Notes under the pieces: model-generated
What the model saw: only the letters and a program-made list of their open reading frames with translations
Told to the model about the DNA's origin: nothing
Database searches by the model: none
Position numbers and translations under genes: made by a program
Shown here: positions 39,491-51,255 of the stretch, piece by piece
Position numbering within the stretch: position 1 is the first letter of the stretch
How the letters are laid out: each line of letters starts with the position of its first letter
Source: Glandiceps talaboti
Taxonomy: Eukaryota > Hemichordata > Enteropneusta > Spengelidae
Direction of reading: 5' to 3'
NCBI RefSeq assembly: GCF_964340395.1
Contig: NC_135566.1
Location: 11,286,501 to 11,350,500, forward strand
Length of the DNA stretch: 64,000 nucleotides

Positions 39491-39985
39491 ATAAGGAAAA
39501 CAAATATAATTGTTTGTTTCCGATAATATGGCCTTAAAAAATAGGGTAGGTAGGGATTTTATTTATTTTATTTTATTTTATTTTATTTTATTTTATTTCA
39601 TTTCATTTCATTTCATTTCATTTCATTTCATTTCATTTCATTTCATTTCATTTCATTTCATTTCATTTCATTTTATTTTATTTCATTTTATTTTATTTTA
39701 TTCTATTTTATGTTTTTAATTGTTTTGAAAAACATTGTTTCGACCCAAACACAAACGAAATGGTGGTCAAAATACCCCTTCTAGATAGTCAACGTTTGAT
39801 GAATTATGTACATACATCGCGGAAGAAAGAAAACAGACGTTACAATGGTACATGAAGGTCAAGAAAACAAAGAATTTCTTATCTCTTTCTTTTTAAATAT
39901 TTAAAAAAAAATGTTTAGGATCGGAGACTTAAACTAGGGTCGTTCGGGTTATCGAAAACACACAATTTTTGTTATTTGGCTTAAT
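39491..39985. mobile_element. MITE family D, copy carrying a pentanucleotide tract
   Basis: The left end (taaggaaaacaaatataatt, then gtttccgataatatggcc) and the right end read in reverse (ttaagccaaataacaaaaat, then tttcgataaccc) align with the TIRs of the 22951-23265 copy. The interior word agggtaggtaggg is shared in sense with the reverse of 'cctaccc' in that copy. About 150 bp of pentanucleotide repeat sits inside. It has no coding capacity. Confidence 0.65.
39566..39710 (+). repeat. (TTTTA)6-(TTTCA)15-(TTTTA)n pentanucleotide microsatellite
   Basis: Six TTTTA units at 39566-39595 are followed by fifteen uninterrupted TTTCA units at 39596-39670, then mixed TTTTA, TTTCA and TTCTA units to 39710. 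The Phe/His/Ile open frame across it is a repeat translation. Confidence 0.95.
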
Positions 39986-40350
39986 TAAGGATCCTCGGTT
40001 TATCCTGGCGTTTATCGTCTTATAGTAGATTGGCATTATATTTACGATCACAAGGTTCATCTACATTTTAAATTACTTTTCTGCAACCCCTCCCCTTCCC
40101 CACCCTACAGCACTTCCCCCTAAATTTTATCTTCCTATCGGACTCGGATATGTATCTAGAGCACACATTTTAGCACACATATCGCATGTAATATTAGTGA
40201 TATGCGATGAGAAAAGTAAACCGATAGAAAGATAATGTGATCGAATACGATTTGGTTTTCAGTCGCAAACGTGTTGAATACTTCCGCAACGTAAGTGAAT
40301 ATATAACACCTGATTTAAATTTATACATATATAGAATAAGCTACAAGAAA
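39986..40350. other. No gene seen
   Basis: Short unique AT-rich stretch. Confidence 0.4.
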
Positions 40351-40628
<278 letters not shown>

Positions 40629-41510
40629 CTCCCCCCCTTGTCAAATACAGACCGCAGAGTATCAGATTGTCAGCAACAAAGAATATAACCAATATTTCAT
40701 ACTCTGTTCATACAAATTGAAGTATTAACCACTTGGTGGTCCTAATGTTGATATACATATAACACTTAAACTTCCTGATAAATCCGGTTAAGTACGCCCA
40801 CTGTCTTACCGTGGAAAGCGTGGGTCAGCTGGCGTGGGTAGCAATATTTCAATTGCCCGATACCATCAACACATCATCCGCTAAATATCATCGCTTCACC
40901 ACTGATTAAATGAAACTGTAGGTTGTTTTGAAACTATAATGCAGAAGTTTATTTCACTCCAAGTAAAAAAAAATACTCTGTATCATGCAAGCTTGGATGT
41001 ATCGGTATTTTGCTTGTAAATTCGTACGTCCAGAAATGAGATTATCTGTCGTTGAGGGTGCTGCTCCAGTCACGTAGACTCGTCATCAGGGTATCTGTGT
41101 TTTTTTGCCGACAATTTCTTCCCAGTGCTTAGTTCATTATGACAAGTTATTTCACGTGACTACAGGAAATGATAGAAAACAAAATATACATCATGAAAGT
41201 TTACATCTATATTCAAAAATTTGGTTAAATTTGCCATGAAATGAAGAATGAGATATCTCCGTCCTCACGAACTCAAGCGTGTTAAGTTTTTTTCTTCTAC
41301 TTCTGTGTACATGACTTCACCGCGGGAAGATTGTACAAATACTACGTTCATTCCCAATCAGCATCTCTGAAGTATTGTGACCGACGAGTATCTTTAATCT
41401 TTCTAAAATTTAAAATTTAAAGTAAAATAAGATAAAATTCCTACCTACCTACTCTATTTTCTGAAGTCATGTTATCTGAAACAAAGATTTATTTTCATTT
41501 TCCTAGATCT
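40629..41510. other. No gene seen
   Basis: Non-coding DNA with a few CpG-containing words near 40790-40850. No supported feature. Confidence 0.4.
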
Positions 41511-43330
41511 AGACACAAAAGTCGTCTCAAATGATAGAGAGGAAATGTGTTGCTTGAACATAGATAGGCTCTGAAGTGAACCCTACGCCAACCTAAGAAA
41601 AAACGAGGATAAATATAAGTTCAACTGTAGATGGCAGTATACATCATCAAACTCAAATTCCTTCACAAAGGTAAAAAAAACCGCGAAATTGCGACTGTTT
41701 GCAGTCTCAAAACGACTTATTAACGAAAGAGTTGAAAAATGTCACTTTCCTTCTGTTGGCAGTAATTAAACGTGTCCATGGTCGAGGCAAATCATATTTT
41801 AGAAGATTTATAATAGAAAACTTGAACTTTTGAGTAGATTCTAGATAATTTAGCATAAATATATAAAAAAAATTCATAGAAATATAAACAGAGAAAATCC
41901 CATAGTTTCTTTATAATGTCAAAATTTCTATTTTGAATCCGAACACGTTTAAATAGTTTTCATAGTCTGGTTGGTGTTGAATACATAAACACAAAAATCG
42001 TCTCAAATATTAGAGACTATTATTGTTGCTTGAACATATATATTTATATGGAAAGACAGGGAGGACAGCGACTACGACTCGAAAACTGCAACCTGCGACT
42101 TGCAAACTGCTACTGTGAAAACGACTTACAAGAACATAAAATACAAAATTTAGAAGGGATTTTTGATAAGTTAAGATAAATAGATATCTGCAATGGAAAA
42201 TTATTCAATGAAACACAAATATCGATATAAAGTCGCCTGTAGATGGCAGTATACATCATGAAAACGAAATTGTAACTGTTCATTGAATAAATTTCCCATT
42301 GCCGATATACATTTATCCTAAATTTATAAAAAAAAAAAAAAAAAAAACCTTCTATATTTTATGTTTCTGTCTTAAAAATTTCTAAATTATGAAGGTATAT
42401 CAATTTATAACTCATTATTACGGACCGATATTTAGTTTATCCATCTCCACGGTTTATCTAAAAAGTACTAGTCGGTAGGGGTTACCGGAACCAATATTTT
42501 TTGGCCTAAGTTAAAGTAAATAAAAACGTTATACCGTATCTCCTCGGGTTAGCGCCCTCACACGGGCAAGCGCCCAGGCCTTTCTTTTTTACAATGTCGA
42601 CTTTATATATGCAGACTGTACTGTTATAGTCTTAAAAGACCTGGTTTCTCTCTGGAATACGATTTTTTTAAATGACCACAAATGAGGCAAAAGCATGAAG
42701 GTGTACATGGAAATAGAAGTAAATTGTTACCATTTTGCATGCAAAAAAGTGTTGGGTTGTCGACGGAAGCACACTTTTTTTTTCATTTCGTCTTATGTAT
42801 TCAACATCAACCAGACTATGAAAACTATTGTAAACGCGATCAGATTCGAAAAGAAATTTTGGAAAGTATAAAGGAAGTATGGGATTTTCTGTTTATATTA
42901 TAATTCTATTAATTTTCAATATATTTATCCTAAATAATCTAGAATCTACGTTCGTGTTTTCTATCATAAATCTTCTAAAATATGATTTGCCTCGGCCATA
43001 GACATGTTTTATTACTGCCAACAGAAGGAAAATGACATTTTTCAACTCTTTCGTAATAAGTCGTTTTGAGACCGCAAACAGTCGCAATTTCGCGTTTTTG
43101 ACCTTTGTGAATAAATTGAGTATAATGATGTATACTGCCATCTACCGTTGAACTTATATTTATCCTTGTCTGTCTTAGTTAGACTGTAGCAACATTAAAT
43201 TCTGTCGTCATAAGTCTTCCGTACTAATAGCAATAAAAACTTCTAAAATATGATTTACTTGGCCATGGGCACGTGTTTCTATTAGAAATACAAAGAAACT
43301 GGCATTTTTCAACTTGAAAATTGTTTCAAT
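41511..43330. mobile_element. Nested inverted- and direct-repeat cluster, probable non-autonomous DNA element(s)
   Basis: The outer arms at about 41630-41860 and 42900-43145 are inverted copies roughly 230 bp long (shared blocks include tggcagtatacatcat, gcgaaattgcgactgtttgc, tctcaaaacgacttatta and ggcaaatcatattttagaag). An inner pair is at about 42175-42215 and 42277-42317 (gataaatagatatctgcaat against its inverse). Direct repeats of 'tcgtctcaaat..tagaga' with 'gttgcttgaacata' lie at 41522 and 41998, a third copy of tggcagtatacatcat at 42243, and another diverged inverse fragment at about 43237-43310. There is no transposase frame. The minus-strand frame at 42893-43141 lies wholly in one arm. 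Confidence 0.75.
42470..42600. mobile_element. Family D end fused to a 'cctcgggttagcgccc' repeat fragment
   Basis: At 42478-42510 the reverse strand reads ttaggccaaaaaatattggt, then tccggtaacccc, a family D end. Next to it, 42536-42595 carries a hairpin-like agcgccctcacacgggcaag word followed by cgccc, resembling the 'cctcgaataagcgccc' terminal repeats that I recall from many marine invertebrate genomes. It lies inside the nested repeat cluster. Confidence 0.45.
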
Positions 43331-44020
43331 TGATCAAACAACACACGAAAGTTGTTTGAATTTCATATATTCATTGTGTAGTCTCATCAGTGTGTCGCTC
43401 GTGATATTCATCACGTCAAACTCGTGATCATGTCCCTTGTAGATAGCAATCTGTTCAGCAGTTATCCGATCTCAGAATTATACCATCTGCTCAGATATTA
43501 TAGCATAGTATATTTTGCCACCCGATACCAAGGCAACTGTGCTAAGTGATAGGAACTTTTAGAAGATATAGAACCATTGGATATCTTCACAAAAAAAAAT
43601 GTATTCATTGAGAAAGGGATCGTCAACGCAAAGACTACACATACTGTTTACGATTTATTTATTACCATCAATATATCTTCTTTGTCAGACTTTTGTAAAT
43701 ATCATTCCATTTTGGACAAGTTGCTTTAAAATACATGTCAAACATTTACTGTGGAGAATTTAATAAATCCACTTTACAATGTGAGTGCAAATTTATATGA
43801 TATTCTGGGGTAATTATTCATAATATCAACCAATATGTACGACTGTTGTTTTTAGATATAATGAAAGCATTAGGAAGATGAATCTGTGAAAAGCTGATAT
43901 CTCAGTTAAAATATAAAGTCCAAAATATCATAAAAGAATCTATGTACAGTTCAGTGCAAAACATGGATGCATACATTGTATATTACTATCCTTCAGTGTT
44001 GCTATCTTTTCAATGCTATG
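43331..44020. other. No gene seen
   Basis: Unique AT-rich DNA. Confidence 0.4.
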
Positions 44021-44024
44021 TCAT

Positions 44025-44465
44025 GCCACTCTATCAGCCACCACTCTAAGTTGTAGATTGTAGGGTGGAGTGTGTCACTCTATCAGCCAGCCACCACTCT
44101 AAGTTGTGGATTGTAGGGTGGAGTGTGTCACTCTATCAGCCACCACTCTAAGTTGTGGATTGTAGGGTGGCATGTGTCACTCTATCAGCCACCACTCTAA
44201 GTTGTGGATTGTAGGGTGGAGTGTGTCACTCTATCAGCCAGCCACCACTCTAAGTTGTGGATTGTAGGGTGGAGTGTGTCACTATCAGCCACCACTCTAA
44301 GTTGTGGATTGTAGGGTGGCGTGTGTCACTCTATCAGCCACCACTCTAAGTTGTGGATTGTAGGGTGGCGTGTGTCACTCTATCAGCCACCACTCTAAGT
44401 TGTGGCTTGTAGAGTGGAGTGTGTCACTCTATCAACCACCATCCCAAGTTGTGGCTTGTAGGGTA
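44025..44465 (+). repeat. Minisatellite of about 60 bp, eight units
   Basis: The unit reads cactctatcagccaccactc, then taagttgtggattgtagggtg, then gagtgtgt, with variants: a doubled 'cagc' in some units, gtggc instead of gtgga, and a missing 'ct' in one. Period varies between about 58 and 64 bp. Each unit contains ccacc and ggtgg and can fold. No protein frame spans it. Confidence 0.92.
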
Positions 44466-44951
44466 GCATGACACTGTGTATCTTACAGCCTGTAATATGA
44501 ATGTGACTATTCTCACTCATGGATGAGGCCAATCAGTGGCATTAACTTCACATGTTACATATTAGGCTATGCAAATTACAAACCATTGTAAACACATATA
44601 TATTATCCTGAACAGTTTCACCTGCATGCACTGAATCTTTTCCCTAACAATTCCTATCAAATTTTCTTGTTTTTTTAAATGTTATTTGCTTACACGATGA
44701 ACATGTTTTGTGCAATATTTGAAACTGATGAACTATAACAAGTCAAATGTATTAAAGTGACTATAAAAAGAAAATTCACTGAGGCTACATAAAATAACTT
44801 ACAACTTTAAACAAAGTTTCTACTATTACACTATTTCCATCCATCTAACACACAGTATGCAGAAAGTCTATGACATCACAAATTACACAATACTTAATAT
44901 ACACAACAAAATTTCTCAAGGTTATATATATATATATATATATATAATTTA
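44466..44951. other. No gene seen; short (AT)n at its end
   Basis: Non-coding. A TA run of about 20 bp at 44926-44946 directly precedes the TIR element. Confidence 0.5.
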
Positions 44952-45378
44952 CAGTGCTTCCAATCGAAGTAAGAATGATGAAGTAATACAACGTATTGAT
45001 ACATGACTGAACTTGCCCTGATGTATTGACATAGATTTAGCTATAGTAGTCACAACACTGTCTACACCGTGGCAAAGTTGAATAACAGTTTACTTTCATA
45101 ATGCTGCTGAATGGACGCGCAATATTCATTGTTGCAAATAAATACCTGTCTATTGGTAGATATCATCATGGCTAGATGAACAGAGTGATGTATTAGACAA
45201 CAAACCTTGGTACTGTAACTGCCAAATTTGAAAGTTGTTGAGACTGAAGTTATCAGTAATGACTCACACAGTTGTGACGCATCTTTGATCTGAATTCTGT
45301 ACAAAGACACAGACCCATTTTGGTAGTGTATCAATACGTTGCAGTAATTTGTCGCTCATACTTTAATTGGAAGCAGTG
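44952..45378. mobile_element. TIR element (CA[G/C]TGCTTCCAAT ends), TA flanked
   Basis: The left end is cagtgcttccaatcgaagta. The right end read in reverse is cactgcttccaattaaagta. Homology continues for about 55 bp (aatgatgaagtaatacaacg / tgcaacgtattgataca). Both ends abut TA, as expected for Tc1/mariner-type target duplications. The 427-bp body has a chance minus-strand frame of 90 codons but no transposase. Confidence 0.85.
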
Positions 45379-45995
45379 TATTAAATCTAAGAATACAAGC
45401 TATTGACATCATAATATATACACAACAATGGTTCAAATGAGGATATTCAGAACTAAGTTCTGAGTACAAATGTGTCTAATAATTTGAGATTTGAAAACTT
45501 CATTCAGGGTTTCTAGGCAGAACTATTCATTGCATTTAAATGCCAGTATACAGAGAGAAAAAAGAATATGCAACAGAACAGCTGTTAAATGCAAAGTAAT
45601 TGCTAGGTTGGTAGAAGTACAGATAGACAACACAATACACTCCAAAACAGCAGCTACACGAAAAGAAATCATATTGAACACTGACTTTTTGTAATTGTTC
45701 TTGAGAAAACCAAAAGGTTTAATTTTACCTTCTTACATAAAGTTTGATGACAAGTATTTTCAACATGTGATTTGTTCTTTTTTAAAGGTGAACGAAGGCA
45801 TGACTTGTTTCATCTTCTTTAGCTGCATTTGTTTTATACTTAAGGGACACACAAAAACAAGTTATTTTCATCAATTCTACATCATACAACTTCTCTAAAA
45901 TAGATATAAAACTTGCCAAATCTGTCTTAGAAGAGGCTTGCTGTACACTGGAGTGAAGCTTAGAAACAAATACAATTAGGTGATTATTATTACCC
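45379..45995. other. No gene seen
   Basis: Unique AT-rich DNA. Confidence 0.4.
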
Positions 45996-45999
45996 TGGT

Positions 46000-46521
46000 A
46001 ACTGAACGATCGTTGTACGTCATGACAACTCGTGCCTACGTCTGGTTGTGTGGTGTTTGAAATATGAGCCAAAACTTTCCAAATCACACCATTATTTTTC
46101 CCAATTTTTCATAAATTTTGCTTCAGGAGATATAATTCTATTATTTCCCAATACTTCACTTCATTCAGCTGGAAAATATTCATGACTAGTAGTGACAAGG
46201 CCCCTTAGGTCATGAATATTTCACTTCATTCAGATGGAAAATATTCATGACTAGTAGTGACAGGGCCCCTTAGGTCATGAATATTTCACTTCATTCGGCT
46301 GGAAAATATTCATGACTAGTAGTGACAAGGCCCCTTAGGTCATGAATATTTCACTTCATTCGGCTGGAAAATATTCATGACTAGTAGTGACAAGGCCCCT
46401 TAGGTCATGAATATTTCACTTCATTCAGCTGGAAAATATTCATGACTAGTAGTGACAAGGCCCCTTAGATCATAAAATATTTTCCTCAGCTAAACAAAGA
46501 AAAATATTGGGGAATAATATC
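46000..46521 (+). mobile_element. MITE family A, copy 2, with internal 65-bp array
   Basis: The left flank (tttgaaatatgagccaaaac, ttttcccaatttttc) and ends (attatttcccaatacttc; gaaaaatattggggaataat) match copy 1. Between them the tip of the hairpin has been expanded into five 65-bp direct repeats: ggccccttaggtcatgaata, then tttcacttcattcrgctgga, then aaatattcatgactagtag. The word ggcccctta starts at 46199, 46264, 46329, 46394 and 46459, an exact 65-bp period. Confidence 0.9.
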
Positions 46522-48372
46522 TAGTTATACCACTTTATCCCCATCTCTTAAGTTTTCACTAATACACTTGGGCTCACATTCAAACCCAGTCACATCGATC
46601 GGTTGTCAGGGGCAACATGGTATTAAAGTACACATATATAATTCCATGCAGACAGAATAAAAACATTCAAAATCCACACATCTCATCTCATAACATTTGG
46701 ATAATATTAATAACCTTTAGAACTAACTTTTCATTTCAAAAAATATATCTCAGCTTTGTACATTGGAGTACATTTCTCATTATCGTCATTACTCAAAGCT
46801 TTGTACAAGGAGAGAAGATGATAGACAGAACAGCCAACTACTCACAAGTAAATCTAAGTTTTGTACAAGGAGAGAAGACGATAGACAGAACAGCCAACAT
46901 GACATCTTGACAACTATCTGTATCGCCACCTAGTGGTCAGCTGTAACTATGGAATTTGTCATTCTGATGAGGAATGTCAACCAAGACAGATCGAAAGCTC
47001 AATGCTGAAAAAACCTTTAAACTGCTTGTGTGTTGTAACCTTTGTAGATTGTTTGATTTACCAAACCGATGAACAATTTGGTCAACTATCTGCATTCATT
47101 ATCTATCCATTCTGACTTCAAATAACAAGTTTACCATAAGACTGTAAGACACATTGTGTTGTTCTACCCTCACTGGCCTTGAGAGAGGGGATGTGTAGGG
47201 GCGCCCTGTCATGGTGTACCTTACAGACTAGTTTACCATGAATATAGAAAATAAATGAGAATACCAGGTGTCATTTGTGATGGATGATGAGTGATTTCTG
47301 GTTTAAATGGCATACTTTATACCTTGAGTCTGTAAACTGTCACCTCAGTGCGATAATGTTGTATCTGTTATTACATTGTATAGACCCTTATTGCACTGCT
47401 GTGACAGATTACCGGTACAGTTATTCATTCTTAATCTTTAGTTATTATCCATACCATGCAAAATTATCACGCTTAAGTAAAATCAACAACGTTCAACCTT
47501 CTAACTTTGCAGCCATTCTCACATGGCATAAGGGCACTCAATTGTACGGCCAACCATAGGTAAGATTTTTGACATTGATACTTATCACATTGCAGTACAT
47601 CACAAGAGTCAACAAAATACATTTGTACATGATGTACAAGAATTTCATGAGTTGCTAAATAAATTCATCATTGGAAACAGAAAGATTAGCGCTATTTGAC
47701 CTAACAAAGTCTTTTAATTTTGTTGTGAAATGGTGGAAAAGGACTATTATTCAACAGCGCAATATTCTGTAGCTCTGGCCCTCACATCTGCTTCAAAACA
47801 GTGCTCCCTAGTGGCCAAACTGTACATTCTTTTGTTTTTTATGACCATACAATTGTGTATTCCTTAACATCATAAATTTTAATTTGTTGTCAAATAACAG
47901 CTACAGCTTAAATTCTATATCTCCCATAAGTAGAAAACTTGCATCTTAGGAAGTGAGAATTAACAGATTTGAATATATTCTGAAAAAGTTTGTCACAAAT
48001 TTAACATTGCAAAATACATCACACTATCATATTTTGTTTGTCGTAAGTGAGCTGTACAGTTGTTTTTACAACAAGTGTGTCAGTTTTGAATGGAAGCATG
48101 ATGTTTTGGTAACAATTTCATGAATGAAATACTAAATGTCTTAGAACTACAAACATGACAAATGCAAATATGCCATGTATGATTTTTTTTCTGTAAAAAC
48201 TGTTTCACTGGCATTATTCCTACACTAAACATCCACACTGACTTTTCACACCAAACATTGATTCCAACATATTTACCAGAAGAAAAAAAATGTATGTTAA
48301 GGTGCTCTGTGCCGTGTTTTGCTATATATATTTTTTAAAATAAATGTTATATGTGTTTTGAAATAACATTAC
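46522..48372. other. Intergenic DNA downstream of CUEDC1
   Basis: A 63-bp tandem duplication lies at 46796-46905 (ttgtacaaggagagaagat/cg, then atagacagaacagccaac). No gene is seen. Confidence 0.5.
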
Positions 48373-48696
48373 TTAAAGTGGACATATGGATGATGATTGG
48401 AATATTTATTTCGGATTTTTAATTCAATTTTATCATAGCTTCCTACTTGAGAATTCAATATGAAACAACACATGCCAAGTCCTTAGATTGATAAATGTGT
48501 GAAATGTCTGTTATTGTACTTACAATAACAAACTTTTTTGATATATTTTAGCTTTTTGCAATGTATTAAGTTACAAACACTGACTTGGTCTATGTTGTTT
48601 CACATTGACTTTTCAATTAGGAAGTCATGATAAAATTGATATATAAATGAAAAATCCAAAATAAATACCCAATCCTCATCCATATGGCCACTTTAA
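48373..48696. mobile_element. MITE family B, copy 1 (TTAAAGTGGCCATATGG ends)
   Basis: The left end is ttaaagtggacatatggatg. The right end read in reverse is ttaaagtggccatatggatg, followed by aggattgggtat. TIRs extend imperfectly to about 100 bp (tttatcatagcttcctactt against gaagtcatgataaaattga). Ends in TTAA recall piggyBac-type target sites, but this is inference. The right end supplies an ATTAAA on the minus strand about 195 bp past the CUEDC1 stop. Confidence 0.85.
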
Positions 48697-48889
48697 TATT
48701 AGTTATCTGAAGCAAATCATTAAATATATGGAAAGGATATTTGTCTAGAAATTTGAATAAATTCTTTTTTTTTATACAAATATTGAATATCCTTACTACT
48801 AGGCATAAAATACTGACACACACTCAGCTTATATGTATCATGATGGTAAATATCATCGACAAGGTCAAAGGTCATTCAGTATGCAAATA

Positions 48890-49000
48890 TTATACTATTG
48901 CTTCATTTCTGGATGTGTCGTTGCTCAAGGTGAGTACGGTTTCACCACGATACGGCGACTGTTGACTTATTTGGTAGCTTGGTAGTTGTCTGTCATCAGC
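48890..49000 (-). CDS. CUEDC1: CUEDC1 exon 8 (C-terminus)
   Basis: Acceptor ctattctacag|GCTGAT. The phase-0 frame gives 36 residues (ADDRQLPSYQISQQSPYRGE and so on, ending NEAIV), then TAA. I chose it as the terminal exon because exon 7 ends in phase 0 at a GTAGGG donor and this is the first downstream segment with a good acceptor and a matching open frame. The C-terminal tail of this family is poorly conserved, so sequence similarity does not confirm it. A possible polyadenylation signal (ATTAAA, minus strand 48697-48692) lies in the neighbouring MITE. Confidence 0.6.
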   Translation of the reverse strand, partial: ADDRQLPSYQISQQSPYRGETVLTLSNDTSRNEAIV

Positions 49001-49384
49001 CTGTAGAATAGATAGAAAATAAAATAATTAGCTGTGTACGACAATAAATGGTTGGTGAAAAGGGTTACGTCCAGAGGAGGGTGTGGAAGAGTCTCACATG
49101 ACACACATGTGACCTTTGAACAATAGAGCGTACATCAATGACCTTTCGGTGAGAATCTTATGTTTTAACCGTTTTCTTACCATTTGCGTTACTGGGTTAA
49201 GTCCAATCTGATTTAGGATAACATTCAGTTTTGCTATAAAATTTACCGAATTCCGAAGTCCGACTAAGGATAAGTATGTGAGGTCACCTGCAACCATCCC
49301 TAATTTGTTCTACATGAGAGTGAATGTGACTCTGCAACATTTACTATTACATATGTACCAGCAATAGTTTGACCCAGTGCTGCA

Positions 49385-49735
49385 TGCACATACTAGTGGT
49401 ATTTGCACTACAGTGCAATACCAAAAACAGTTTTATTGCATAATGGTATGCAAATGATACGCAAATGAGTGAGATCGTTCCTTGTACACATAGCATGATT
49501 ACACAGTATAATTTGAACAGAAATTTGCTGTTTCAGATACACATATGTAAAAAAAAAACAGAACCCCATATCGCATGAGTTCCAGTGTAAATACTCAGGG
49601 GAAATATATGCATTCTTGTTTGCGGTGTTTTCTGTTGCACTTTCACTCAATATGAAAGTATGGCCATAGTGAACACTGCAAGCATTCACGCAAAAATCCT
49701 GAGCACACTACAGTTGCATTCATGGGTCACGACAA
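49385..49735 (+). mobile_element. Dispersed repeat family C, copy 1 (CUEDC1 intron 7)
   Basis: Colinear with 56540-56905 over about 350 bp. Shared blocks include gtggtattt.c.ct.cag, caataccaaaaaca, tattgcat, atgcaaatgata, gatt.cacagtat, gagttccagtgt, gtgtt.gc.gtgttttctg, and gcattcac/tgag/gtc at the end. The ends are weakly inverted. There is no coding frame. Confidence 0.8.
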
Positions 49736-50678
49736 TTTTGTCAAATTATCCAATGTACAAATTGTAGATCATAAAAGTCTATGTATTCACATAACTTTGT
49801 TCTCTCCTCATGCAGTAAAACTTCAGGGTAGCTTCAGAATTCCTCTCATAGGTGTAATTTTTAATGGTCCTCAATTTTTTTCGTAATTTCAGAAGAATGT
49901 TTGACTTTCCTTTCTGTACGTTGTTTGCATGTGTCAGCAAATTCTAATGTTGGACTGAAATGACTATGATTCATAAAATGTGGAAAACATGCAGAATATA
50001 GTACAGGTAGTATTTATCTGATAAAAGAGAAATATAATATAAGTCGAAAGATTATTTTTTTAAAAATGAATAAAAAGTGTCATAAACAAACTTCTTGTAT
50101 TATGATTGGTTTGATTAAATTTGTGTGATATCTTTGCCAGATAACTGTATGCCAATGAAGTAAAAACAAACACTTAATGTATGTAACTATGGAAACCACT
50201 GACCAGATATGGTAGAATGTGAACTTTGACCTCTGTGTGCTACCTTTGACATCAATTGTGTTTGAGTGTAGAAAGATCAGTGATATCTTTATCAGGCAAC
50301 AGCACAGTCATAATGCAGTGCAGCCAAATGTTTAGTGTATGTAACTATGGAAACCCTTCACCCAAAATGAAATAAAGTGAACTTTGACCTCTGTATATAA
50401 TGCAAAGTTTTCATCCTCCTGGTAGAATATTATGGGCTCTGTGTTGCCCCTGCCAGCTCTCTTGCCAACTCTCTTGGACTGCAGTGTCAGAGATTGCATT
50501 AAGATAGGACAAACATGGTGCATGACATATCAGTTAGTTTGTAGCAATTCAAAACAACGGATTAAAAAGACGCCATGCATTTTAAAATATTACACACCTT
50601 AACCTATGGAAGTAGGATTGTTACAGTCGTACACCTTATCCAATTTATTATGCTCTCTTAGTTATTGCTTTACGCACC

Positions 50679-51014
50679 TTAAAGTTGCCATATGGATGCG
50701 GATTGGGTATTTTTGGAGATTTTTAATTTATGAAACAATTTCATCAAGGCTTCCCATTTGAAAACTCCATGTGAAAAAACACTGATCAAGTTTGTGTTTG
50801 TAACTCAATACATTGCAAAAAATAAAAAAATGTGTAAAATGTTTGTTATTGTATGTACAATAAGACAATTTTTTTAGCTTTTTTCAAAGTATTGAGTTAT
50901 ACACACAGAATTAGTTAATGTTGTTTCACACTGATCTTTCAAGTAGGAAGCCATGATAAAATTGTTTTATTAGAAATTAAAAATACCCAATCCTCATCCA
51001 TATGGCCACTTTAA
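50679..51014. mobile_element. MITE family B, copy 2 (CUEDC1 intron 7)
   Basis: The left end is ttaaagttgccatatggatg and the right end read in reverse ttaaagtggccatatggatg. It aligns along its whole length with copy 1 at 48373-48696, including the interior tgtttgttattgta.gtacaa word. The two copies bracket CUEDC1 exon 8. Confidence 0.88.
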
Positions 51015-51149
51015 TCCATGTAAGTATGATCACCATGGTTACACGTATTATGATCAGTACTGTTACACACCTTAACCCAAGATTTCAATTGATATGTTGA
51101 TGTTGGTACAAATAGTGTGTGCTCATATAGTTAGGATTATATTTGTATG

Positions 51150-51255
51150 CAGAAGTCTAGTCTAGAGGCTTTTCGATCTCAAGATCTCGCTTTACCCCAG
51201 AAGAGATTTGGAGCCATGGATAACAGTTAGACTAGCGAAAAGCCGTTGTTTAGTC
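51150..51255. repeat. Short imperfect foldback
   Basis: The words gaggcttttcgat at about 51168 and gcgaaaagcc at 51236 are inverted and are embedded in agtcta / tagact words. It is probably a small degenerate MITE in CUEDC1 intron 7. Confidence 0.35.

Noticed and set aside
42893-43141. 82-codon minus-strand frame
   Set aside because: It lies within one arm of the large inverted repeat; the opposite arm has frame-breaking differences, so there is no sign of selection on protein.
44025-44465. Regular array that looks CRISPR-like
   Set aside because: The whole unit repeats, with no variable spacers, and the context is eukaryotic. The same reasoning applies to the arrays at 15915, 26160 and 46199.
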